Of a stretch of 14,627 nt of DNA, positions 1-7,009 are shown one piece after another. A program made the position numbers and the translations under genes. Numbering within the stretch: the stretch's first letter is position 1; each line of letters opens with the position of its first letter. Source of the stretch: an uncultured Rhodospirillales bacterium (lineage in GTDB: Bacteria; Pseudomonadota; Alphaproteobacteria; Acetobacterales; Acetobacteraceae); the NCBI GenBank assembly GCA_903844785.1, contig CAIMVB010000179.1:1-14627 (forward strand). The letters are read 5' to 3'. The notes beneath the pieces are model-generated. The model made no database searches, was not told the origin of the DNA, and saw only the letters and a list, made by a program, of their open reading frames with translations.

Positions 1-126
1 AATACGCACGCCCTTGCCGCGGCTGATCACCAGCGGGCCATTCACCTGATGCGCCTTGGCATCGGTATAGGGGTGCAGCACATTGGCAATGTCGCGTACG
101 GCATTGGACTTGCGGGGCGGGGTCAT
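1..126 (-). CDS. Class III (PLP-dependent) aminotransferase, N-terminal fragment
   Basis: Only the first 42 codons are in the window; the gene continues past the left edge. The peptide contains ARDIA-like and LHPYTDAKAH segments followed by GPLVISRGKGVRI. This matches the N-terminus typical of class III aminotransferases of the omega-amino acid:pyruvate / 'aspartate aminotransferase family' type, which transfer an amino group from an amine or omega-amino acid to a keto acid using pyridoxal phosphate. The catalytic lysine and PLP site lie outside the window, so the substrate cannot be judged. The start is supported by GAGGAA about nine bases upstream. It is transcribed away from the molybdoenzyme gene, with 120 bases between the two start codons. 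The family call rests on N-terminal resemblance only. Confidence 0.7.
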   Translation of the reverse strand, partial: MTPPRKSNAVRDIANVLHPYTDAKAHQVNGPLVISRGKGVRI

Positions 127-246
127 GTTTTGGCTTCCTCAAACCTGGTCAGAACCCCGATTAAGGCACGCCTTGGCCCAAGACCCAAGAGGAAAGCGTT
201 GCCCTAAGCCCCGCTGCGCGTCACATTACCCCCACGGAGGCATCTC

Positions 247-2559
247 ATGACCGAAATCAAACCCCATGCGGCCCATTGGGGCAGCTTCGATGCGGTGGTT
301 GAAAATGGCCGGCTGGTGGGGGTGAAGCCCTTCCATCGGGACCCTTTCCCAGGCTCCTTGATCGAAGCCATGCCCGATGCGGTGCATAGCGCCGCGCGGA
401 TTGATCGCCCCTATGTGCGCAAGGGCTGGCTGGAAGGCCGCCGGCGTGGCGCCTTGCGGGGCGGTGACCCCTTCGTGCCGGTTTCCTGGGACAAGGCGGT
501 GCGGTTGGTCGCGGAAGAAACCCGCCGGGTGCGCGCTGAAGCTGGCGCCAAATCCATCATGGGCGGGTCCTATGGCTGGTCCTCTGCCGGGCGGTTCCAT
601 CATGCGCGCAGCCAATTGCAGCGCTTCCTGGGGCTCGGCGGCGGTTATACGGGCCAGGTCAATGCTTATTCCTACGCGGCGGCGCAGGCGTTGCTGCCGC
701 ATATTCTGGGCACCAATGAAGTGCTGCTGGGAAAGGTCACGGATTGGGCGGCGATCACGCGCTATTCCAAGGTGATGCTCTGCCTGGGTGGGCTGCCGAT
801 CCGCAATGGCTATGTCACCTCGGGCGGCGCGGGCCAGCATAGCAATGAGATGAATTTGCGCGCGGCGGCGGAAGCCGGGCTGCGCTTTCTGCAAATCTCC
901 CCCGCGCGGGCGGATGTGCCGGATTGGGCGGGCGCGGAATGGACCCCGCTCCGCCCCGGCACGGATACCGCGCTATTGCTCGCGATGGGCCATGAAATCC
1001 TGGCGCGCGGGTGGGAGGATAAGAACTTCCTCGCGACCCGTTGTGTCGGTTGGGACAAGCTCCGCGCCTATATCACGGGCGAAAGTGATGGCACGCCCAA
1101 AACCCCCGAATGGGCCGCGCCCATCACAACTATTCCCGCCGAGACCATCCGTGCGCTGACGGCGGAAATCGCCAAGCAACCGGCGATGCTGACTGCCACC
1201 TGGTCCTTGCAGCGCGCGGATTACGGCGAACAACCCTATTGGATGCTGACCGCACTCGCCGCCATGCTCGGCTTGATCGGCAAGCCTGGGCAGGGTGTGG
1301 CGTTTGGCTATGGCAGCGTGAATGGCATGGGCCAGCCCCGGCGCGAAGTGCCAAGCTTCGCCATGCCAGCCACGCCGAACCCGACCGGGTTTTTCATCCC
1401 TGTCGCACGCATCACGGAAATGCTGGAAAACCCCGGCGGCGATCATCACTTCAATGGCCGCGTGCTGCAAGTCCCTGATACGCGCATCATCTGGTGGGCG
1501 GGCGGCAATCCCTTCCATCACCATCAGGATTTGAACCGCATGCTGCGCGCCTGGGCGCGGGCTGAGACCATTATTGTGCAGGAACCTTGGTGGACTTCGC
1601 TGGCGCGCCACGCCGATATCGTGCTGCCCGCCACCACCACGCTGGAACGCAATGATATCGCGAGCAGCGGGCGCGATCGCTTTCTGCGCGCCATGCATAA
1701 GGCGATTGAACCGGTGGGGCAGGCGCGTAATGACCATGATATTCTGGCCGATATCGCGGAAGAATTGGGCTACCGCGAACGCTTTACCGAACAGCGCAAT
1801 GAAGAAGCCTGGCTGAGGCATTTATTCGAAGCCTGGCGCCGCCATTGCGCGCGCATGGGCCAGGAAACGCCGGATTTCGATACCTTCTGGGAAAAGGGTT
1901 TTTGGGAAGCCGATGCCCCCGCGCGTGGCGAGGAATATACCCAATTCGCCGATTTCGCCGCCGATCCTGAAGAAAACCCGCTCGATACGCCCTCAGGCAA
2001 GGTGGAACTCTTCAGCGAAACCATCGCAAGCTTCGGCTATGATGACGCGCCGGGCCATCCCGTTTGGATCGCGCCACGCGAATGGCTGGGCGCTGCGGAA
2101 GCCAAGCGTCACAAGCTCCATCTTCTATCCTTCCAGCCCGCCACGCGCTTGCACGGCCAATTGGATACGGGGCGCATCTCGGCCGCGAATAAAATCGCAG
2201 GGCGGGAGCCCATCATGCTCAATCCGGAAGACGCTGCCGAACGCGGCTTGAAGGATGGCGATATTGTGCGCGTGTTCAATGATCGTGGCGCGTGCCTGGG
2301 TGGCTTGCGGCTTGATCCGGGGCTGATGCGTGGTGTCGCCATGATGGCAACCGGCGCTTGGTATGATCCAATGGAGCCAGGTGTGCCGGGCAGCATGTGC
2401 GTGCATGGCAACCCGAATGTGCTGACGGCGGATGTGGGCACGTCCAAACTCGGCCAAGGCCCATCAGCGCAATCCTGCCTGATCGAGGTGGAAAAATGGA
2501 CCGCGCCGCTGCCGCCGGTGCGCGTGCATTTGCCGCCGATGATTGAAGAAGCGCCCTGA
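247..2559 (+). CDS. Molybdopterin-dependent S/N-oxide reductase, BisC/TorA-like, cytoplasmic
   Basis: A 770-residue enzyme of the DMSO reductase family, closest in character to biotin sulfoxide reductase, TMAO reductase and DMSO reductase, which use a bis-MGD molybdenum cofactor to reduce S- or N-oxides. GGSYGW places Tyr109 and Trp111 where Rhodobacter DMSO reductase has Tyr114 and Trp116. Ser142 in AYSYAAAQ falls at the spacing of the molybdenum-ligand serine (Ser147 there). The C-terminal cofactor-binding domain ends with the typical NPNVLT...GTSKLGQG segment near residues 718-737. There is no twin-arginine signal and no N-terminal cysteine cluster for an Fe-S centre, so it should be cytoplasmic and lack its own Fe-S site, like BisC. 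GGAGG six bases before ATG fixes the start. The length fits BisC (about 740-780 residues). No electron-donor or cofactor gene is adjacent. Methionine sulfoxide or biotin sulfoxide is a guess, not shown. Confidence 0.85.
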   Translation: MTEIKPHAAHWGSFDAVVENGRLVGVKPFHRDPFPGSLIEAMPDAVHSAARIDRPYVRKGWLEGRRRGALRGGDPFVPVSWDKAVRLVAEETRRVRAEAGAKSIMGGSYGWSSAGRFHHARSQLQRFLGLGGGYTGQVNAYSYAAAQALLPHILGTNEVLLGKVTDWAAITRYSKVMLCLGGLPIRNGYVTSGGAGQHSNEMNLRAAAEAGLRFLQISPARADVPDWAGAEWTPLRPGTDTALLLAMGHEILARGWEDKNFLATRCVGWDKLRAYITGESDGTPKTPEWAAPITTIPAETIRALTAEIAKQPAMLTATWSLQRADYGEQPYWMLTALAAMLGLIGKPGQGVAFGYGSVNGMGQPRREVPSFAMPATPNPTGFFIPVARITEMLENPGGDHHFNGRVLQVPDTRIIWWAGGNPFHHHQDLNRMLRAWARAETIIVQEPWWTSLARHADIVLPATTTLERNDIASSGRDRFLRAMHKAIEPVGQARNDHDILADIAEELGYRERFTEQRNEEAWLRHLFEAWRRHCARMGQETPDFDTFWEKGFWEADAPARGEEYTQFADFAADPEENPLDTPSGKVELFSETIASFGYDDAPGHPVWIAPREWLGAAEAKRHKLHLLSFQPATRLHGQLDTGRISAANKIAGREPIMLNPEDAAERGLKDGDIVRVFNDRGACLGGLRLDPGLMRGVAMMATGAWYDPMEPGVPGSMCVHGNPNVLTADVGTSKLGQGPSAQSCLIEVEKWTAPLPPVRVHLPPMIEEAP

Positions 2560-2577
2560 TACGCGCCGCGCCGGGTA

Positions 2578-2604
2578 GCGCCACCTGGATCGCCGGTGTG
2601 GCGC
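2578..2604 (+). terminator. Hairpin just after the molybdoenzyme gene, possible terminator
   Basis: GCGCCAC (2578-2584) pairs perfectly with GTGGCGC (2598-2604) around a 13-base loop, 18 bases after the stop codon. No T-run follows, so it is a poor intrinsic terminator by the usual criteria. It could instead protect the 3' end of the transcript or be part of a Rho-dependent end. Confidence 0.3.
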
Positions 2605-2629
2605 ATCCGGGTGCGGGTCTTGGCGCTGC

Positions 2630-2669
2630 CCCCATCCGCGCAGCCTTTGGCTGCATTTCCGCGATGGGG
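2630..2669. other. Extended imperfect palindrome in the gap before phoX
   Basis: CCCCAT (2630-2635) pairs with ATGGGG (2664-2669). Inside, GCAGCC (2640-2645) pairs with GGCTGC (2649-2654) around TTT, and CGCG segments between the two stems can add pairs. The result is a roughly 40-base cruciform or RNA hairpin. It lies in the 269-base non-coding stretch 2560-2828, where no convincing gene is seen. There is no T-run on either strand and no riboswitch family I recognise. It may be a Rho-independent-like 3' structure of the upstream gene or an extragenic palindrome. Confidence 0.35.
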
Positions 2670-2739
2670 AGCCCCCGCGCGGTGGTGTGGTGGTGCTGAC
2701 CCGCGGTTGAAGGGCAGTGTCCCCAAAGCTTCATATTTC

Positions 2740-2770
2740 GCATCTTTATGCCCGCAAGCGGCATCTTTAT
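2740..2770 (+). promoter_or_regulatory. Direct repeat GCATCTTTAT x2, 21-base spacing, upstream of phoX
   Basis: The decamer GCATCTTTAT occurs at 2740-2749 and again at 2761-2770. The start-to-start distance of 21 bases is close to two helical turns. The surrounding stretch 2728-2785 is clearly richer in A/T than the neighbouring DNA, as expected of a promoter, and lies 60-90 bases before the phoX start. Such an arrangement would suit a regulator binding one face of the helix. It does not match the PHO box well. Function is inferred from position only. Confidence 0.3.
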
Positions 2771-2828
2771 CTAAATCAGTGTATTGGGTCGTCCTCGGGC
2801 GACGCGCCATGCCGGGATGGAGAGCAAA

Positions 2829-4799
2829 ATGGATCAGCACCAAAACCAAATCGAAACCTTCGAAGCCTTTGATGATTGCGAGAATATCGGCAGTAATCCC
2901 GCGCCAGATTCGCCAATCGGCGAGATTATTGAAGCGCGCTATGGCCGCCGCGCGCTGCTCGGTTCCGCCGCCACGCTGGCTGCCCTTTCAGCCGGGCTTC
3001 CGCGTGATGCCGAAGCGCAATCAGCTGTGCCGGTTTCAGGTGGGCCTTCCAGCCTGACCTTCAGCGAACCCGCGCGCGCCTTGGCGCAGCGTGAATCAGT
3101 CGCTGAAGGCTATGAAGTACAAACCATCATCCGCTGGGGTGACCCCATTCTCCCAGGTGCGCCCGCTTTCGAAGCAGGCAAGACCACGCCGGCGGCGCAG
3201 GCGCGCCAATTTGGTTACAACAACGACTACCTCGATTTCTTCCCGCTCCCGCAGGGGGCAACGGGCAGCGATCACGGGCTGCTCGTGGTCAATCATGAAT
3301 ACACCAACCCCGGCTTGATGTGGGGTGGGCTTGGGACTGGGAGTTCTTCCCGCCAGCGCGTGAATGCGGAACAGGCGGAAGCCGAAATCATGGCCCATGG
3401 GCTTTCTGTGGTAGAAATCCGGAAGGAGAATGGCCGCTGGGGCTATGCCAAGGAAAGCCGCTTCAATCGCCGCATCACCGCCGCAACGCCGATGCAGATT
3501 TCTGGTCCCGCCGCCGGGCATGATTTGCTGAAGACCAAGGCTGACCCAACAGGCCGACAAGTGCTTGGCACCCTGAACAATTGCGCCGGCGGGAATACGC
3601 CCTGGGGCACGGTGCTGACCGCTGAGGAAAACTTCAACCTCTATTTCGGTGGCGATGTCGCGAAAACGCCACATGCCGAAAGCTTCCGCCGCTATGGCAT
3701 CCGCAACCAGGCTTCCTATTCCTGGCCCAATCACATTGATCGTTTCAATGTGGAGAAAGAACCGAATGAGGCGTTCCGCTTCGGCTGGATTGTCGAAATC
3801 GATCCCTATGATCCGAATGCGGTGCCGGTGAAGCGCACCGCGCTTGGCCGCTTCAAGCATGAAGGCTGCCATCACGCGATCAATGCTGATGGGCGCGTGG
3901 TGATCTACATGGGCGATGATGAGCGTTTTGACTTTGTCTATCGCTTTGTCACCGCGCGTCCCTGGAATCCCACTGATCGCGCCGCCAATCGGGATTTGTT
4001 GGATGAAGGCGTGCTTTCGGTCGCTAAATTCCATGATGATGGCAAGGTGGAATGGCTGGATCTGATTCAGGGCCAAGGGCCGCTGACGCCGGCCAATGGC
4101 TTTGCCAGCCAGGCCGATGTGCTGATCCATACCCGCCAGGCCGCCAGCCTTTTGGGCGCCACACCTATGGATCGGCCAGAGGATGTGGAACCCAACCCCG
4201 CCAGCGGCCGCGTTTATGTGCTGCTGACGAATAACAGCAATCGCCGTGCGGATCAGTTGAATGCCGCAAATCCGCGCGCCAATAATCAGCATGGCCATGT
4301 GGTGGAAATCATCCCGCCCGGTGCTGGCACGCCGCGTGTTGATCATGCTGCGCGTGAAATGCGCTGGGGCTTGTTCTTGATGGCGGGTGCGCCCGGGATT
4401 GATCCCGGCACGCGTTATCATCGCGCGACATCTGATCGTGGCTGGCTTTCCTGCCCCGATAACTGCGCTTTCGACAAGCAGGGCCGCATCTGGATTGCCA
4501 CCGATGGCGCCCCCAATGCCGCCGGTGTGGCGGATGCGCTTTATGCCGCCGATACATCCGGCCATGGCCGCGCGCTCACGCGGCTTTTCTATCAGGCGCC
4601 GACAGGGGCAGAAGTCTGCGGCCCCTGCTTCACGCCGGATAACAAAACCATCTTCCTCGCAATCCAGCATCCGGGTGAGGATTCCGGTTCCACCTTCGAA
4701 CGCCCTTCCACCCGCTGGCCCGATTTTGCTGAAGGCGTACCGCCACGTCCTGCGGTGATTGCCATTGTCAAAAAGGATGGCGGGGAGATTGGCGGCTAG
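2829..4799 (+). CDS. phoX: PhoX-family (DUF839) alkaline phosphatase, Tat-exported
   Basis: A 656-residue protein of the PhoX family, secreted phosphomonoesterases that use iron and calcium and release phosphate from organic esters in the periplasm or outside the cell. A long n-region leads to a twin-arginine signal, GRRALLG at residues 39-45, with a hydrophobic stretch to about 56 and a likely cleavage after AEA near residue 63. Family hallmarks are NHEYTNP (155-161), NNCAGGNTPWGTVLTAEEN (250-268, with Cys252 in the place of the iron-ligand cysteine), GRFKHEG, and the C-terminal SCPDNCAFDKQGRIWIATDG and CGPCFTPDN segments. The ATG at 2829 has GGAG at a good distance; ATG 2817 and TTG 2784 in the same frame lack comparable signals. 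Its TAG stop overlaps the stop of the convergent reductase gene. Some DUF839 proteins have no demonstrated phosphatase activity, so the substrate remains an inference. Confidence 0.88.
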   Translation: MDQHQNQIETFEAFDDCENIGSNPAPDSPIGEIIEARYGRRALLGSAATLAALSAGLPRDAEAQSAVPVSGGPSSLTFSEPARALAQRESVAEGYEVQTIIRWGDPILPGAPAFEAGKTTPAAQARQFGYNNDYLDFFPLPQGATGSDHGLLVVNHEYTNPGLMWGGLGTGSSSRQRVNAEQAEAEIMAHGLSVVEIRKENGRWGYAKESRFNRRITAATPMQISGPAAGHDLLKTKADPTGRQVLGTLNNCAGGNTPWGTVLTAEENFNLYFGGDVAKTPHAESFRRYGIRNQASYSWPNHIDRFNVEKEPNEAFRFGWIVEIDPYDPNAVPVKRTALGRFKHEGCHHAINADGRVVIYMGDDERFDFVYRFVTARPWNPTDRAANRDLLDEGVLSVAKFHDDGKVEWLDLIQGQGPLTPANGFASQADVLIHTRQAASLLGATPMDRPEDVEPNPASGRVYVLLTNNSNRRADQLNAANPRANNQHGHVVEIIPPGAGTPRVDHAAREMRWGLFLMAGAPGIDPGTRYHRATSDRGWLSCPDNCAFDKQGRIWIATDGAPNAAGVADALYAADTSGHGRALTRLFYQAPTGAEVCGPCFTPDNKTIFLAIQHPGEDSGSTFERPSTRWPDFAEGVPPRPAVIAIVKKDGGEIGG

Positions 4800-6949
4800 G
4801 TTTTGATGTGCGCCATCAGCGCTGTGTATTCGGCGGCGCTGATGGCTTCTTCCGGCATAGTCGTGGGCACCCTCCCGCAAGTCGCGCGGCGCGGCAGCAG
4901 GGCCGCCGCGCGTAGCTTGGGTTGCCAGCGCCGCAGCAGCGCGCGCAAATCTGCCAGGCTGATGGCATCCGCATCGAAATTCAGCGTGCAGGAAACCTGA
5001 TTACCCTGCTGCGCGCCGATCCAATGGCGCTCCAGCAGCGCAACCCAGCGATATTGCTCGGCAAGGCTTGCTTCGCCCGCCGTGATCAGCCCCGCGCCTT
5101 GGCCAAGCTTCGCCAGCAGCGCTTCAGTTGGGAAGCCCACCAAAGTGGCTGACTGCACTTGTCGCGTGGGATAGCCCGCCGCGATCAAGGCTGAGGCTAC
5201 CGTCACATCCTCATACCGCACCCAACGCAGATATTGCGCCGCAGGCGGTGGATGCGCCCCGGCACTCAGCCCAAACAGCAAGGATGTTGTACCGGCGGGC
5301 TTGATGGTGGTGACGGTGGCGGGCATCGTCACGCCAAGCGCCCGTGCATAATCGTCCGCTTCCCGTTTCGCGCTGGCGGAAAGCCGCGCCAGTAGGCGCC
5401 AGAAATCCTGCCCGCTACCCGGCGCAATCAGCGCCTTGAAGCCAAGCCCAAAGCGCAGCCAAGCCCATTCAAAAATCCCCGTCAGCCCAATCCCGATGCG
5501 ATTGCTGGCGCGGATTTCTGCATCATAAATCCCCCTCATGCGATTGATGCGGATCAGAAAGCGCACCCCAAGTCGGATTGCCGCCGCCACACGCGCATCC
5601 CAGGCTTCAGCAAGGTCCTTGGGCAGCGCGCCGGGTGAAAGTGCTTCAAGCGGCAAAGGGCAAGCCAGCAGCGGCGCCACATCCGCCACCACGCAAAACC
5701 CGCCGGTGATTGGCAGGGCCACTTCGCCACAGGGATTGGTGATGGTGGGGAAATCCGCCCCGCGCGCATGAATGGCGATATCACTGACCAGCGCAGCCCC
5801 TTGCATTATGGGAAAGCGCGCCGATCCAAAGCTTGCATCAACATCGGGTAGCGCGGTTCGCACCAGGCGATCCGCATTGATGAAGCCCGGTTCGCCCCGC
5901 TGATGAATGGCCTGACTTGCTGCTTCAAACACCGCGCGCGCGTGAAGTGTTGCCAGGTCATCCGCCTTGGCGCGTGGGCTAAGCCGGGCCCAGAAATCCG
6001 CATCCACCAAAAGCGCATAAGCCGCACCGGCATGCCCAGGCAGATCAAGCCCGGCGGCCAAGCGCGGCGCATCCGCATCGCGCCAGGTTTTCGCCGCCAT
6101 GCGCGCCGCACGGCGCAGACCGCCATAAATCACCGCCTGCGCCATGATATCATCCACGCGCAAGGCCTGTTCCCAGCGCGGCATGGCATCAGGCGCTGCA
6201 ATCACCCCGTCGCGTAACGTGAAAAAGGCGTCAAGCAAGGGCAAAGGCCCCGGCGCGGGGCGCCCGCCAAGCCCGCGAATGGGCTGGCCGCTTGGCCGAA
6301 TGGCTGAAAAATCCAGCACCAAAGCTTGGTCTGCTTGCCCGGCATGGGCCATGGCTTCCAGGATTTCCAAAGCCTCGGCCCAGCCCTCCCGGCTATCGGG
6401 GATGACGAAACGCTGCGCATCTTCCGGCGCTGCTTCAGACAAGGCCGCGCGCTGCGCCGATGATGCCGCCGTGAAATCCGCATGATCCGGGGCAAGCGTG
6501 AAAAACAACCTCGGCGCGCGGCGCCAATCCACCAGACACAGCGCGTCATCATAAGCGCGCCCCACACCGACGCCGCATAACAGTAAGTAAAAGCAGGTGA
6601 AACTTGTGGCCGCCGTGGCGCAATTCACAAAGAATTCCATGGGCTGACCGGGCTGAGACGCATCGCCACGCACCAAATGCCGCCCAGCGGTCAGCAGCGC
6701 GCCACAAGCAATGGCATTGCGCAGAAAGCCTTCTTCCTGCCGCGCGTCTGCGCCCGTGACATCGCCGAGCAGCGCGATATTGCCCGCCGCCACACGATCC
6801 GCGACGCGGCCGAAATCTTCCTGATCATCGGCGCGGAAAATGCCGCGCCGCGCCACGGCAAGCCCAAGCCCTGGGGCAAGGGCGCGCGCGGGCGCAGGTG
6901 CTGCACCGAAGCAGGCACCAGGCACTGCGGCTTTTTTCAGCACGCGCAT
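4796..6949 (-). CDS. nrdJ: Class II adenosylcobalamin-dependent ribonucleotide reductase, monomeric type
   Basis: A 717-residue protein resembling the monomeric B12-dependent ribonucleoside-triphosphate reductase of Lactobacillus leichmannii (739 residues), which makes deoxynucleotides without oxygen or a separate radical subunit. NCATAAT holds Cys110, the first cysteine of the active-site redox pair. NPCGE (405-409) holds thiyl-radical Cys407 with Asn405 and Glu409, and Cys419 is the second redox cysteine. TIKPAGTTSLLFGLSAGAHP (548-567) matches the conserved phosphate-binding loop region. The C-terminus has a single Cys691 and no CxxxxC pair of the kind that shuttles electrons in the L. leichmannii enzyme. 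The frame is open another 111 codons upstream, but that stretch lies opposite the RMD1-like gene and does not look like this family. ATG 6949 has no convincing Shine-Dalgarno. The 60-base divergent gap leaves no room for a cobalamin riboswitch. Confidence 0.82.
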   Translation of the reverse strand: MRVLKKAAVPGACFGAAPAPARALAPGLGLAVARRGIFRADDQEDFGRVADRVAAGNIALLGDVTGADARQEEGFLRNAIACGALLTAGRHLVRGDASQPGQPMEFFVNCATAATSFTCFYLLLCGVGVGRAYDDALCLVDWRRAPRLFFTLAPDHADFTAASSAQRAALSEAAPEDAQRFVIPDSREGWAEALEILEAMAHAGQADQALVLDFSAIRPSGQPIRGLGGRPAPGPLPLLDAFFTLRDGVIAAPDAMPRWEQALRVDDIMAQAVIYGGLRRAARMAAKTWRDADAPRLAAGLDLPGHAGAAYALLVDADFWARLSPRAKADDLATLHARAVFEAASQAIHQRGEPGFINADRLVRTALPDVDASFGSARFPIMQGAALVSDIAIHARGADFPTITNPCGEVALPITGGFCVVADVAPLLACPLPLEALSPGALPKDLAEAWDARVAAAIRLGVRFLIRINRMRGIYDAEIRASNRIGIGLTGIFEWAWLRFGLGFKALIAPGSGQDFWRLLARLSASAKREADDYARALGVTMPATVTTIKPAGTTSLLFGLSAGAHPPPAAQYLRWVRYEDVTVASALIAAGYPTRQVQSATLVGFPTEALLAKLGQGAGLITAGEASLAEQYRWVALLERHWIGAQQGNQVSCTLNFDADAISLADLRALLRRWQPKLRAAALLPRRATCGRVPTTMPEEAISAAEYTALMAHIKT

Positions 6950-6981
6950 GTGACGTGACCAGCCATCGCAAGCGGGGGCAT
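6937..6981 (-). CDS. Possible 14-codon leader ORF overlapping the nrdJ start
   Basis: On the minus strand a strong GGAGAG followed by CAAA leads to an ATG at 6981 that opens MPPLAMAGHVTCAC and ends with TGA at 6937-6939, twelve bases inside nrdJ in another frame. The nrdJ ATG at 6949 has no good ribosome site of its own, so this small frame could feed ribosomes to it by termination-reinitiation. Alternatively the ATG is the true nrdJ start and one base is missing from the five-C tract at 6974-6978. With one more C the frame reads MPPACDGWSRHMRVLKK and joins nrdJ directly. Which is correct cannot be decided here. Confidence 0.25.
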   Translation of the reverse strand: MPPLAMAGHVTCAC

Positions 6982-7009
6982 TTTGCTCTCCTTCACTCAG
7001 GTTTCCGGC

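Noticed and set aside
2728..2745. PHO box upstream of phoX
   Set aside because: Only a loose resemblance to the CTGTCAT-N4-CTGTCAT pattern can be forced; the clear repeat is the 21-base-spaced decamer.
2784..2828. Upstream TTG (2784) or ATG (2817) as phoX start
   Set aside because: Neither has a good ribosome site, whereas GGAG stands at the right distance before ATG 2829.
2109..2849. 246-codon minus-strand frame covering the gap before phoX
   Set aside because: Most of it is antisense to the molybdoenzyme; the part in the gap crosses hairpins and shows no domain.
3096..4880. Long minus-strand open frame (594 codons) opposite phoX
   Set aside because: It mirrors the well-supported PhoX frame, has no family motifs, and would also overlap the nrdJ 3' end. 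Long antisense frames are common in GC-rich DNA.
6950..7009. Cobalamin riboswitch before the B12-dependent reductase
   Set aside because: The divergent gap is only 60 bases, far too short for a cobalamin riboswitch, and no B12-box-like sequence is seen.
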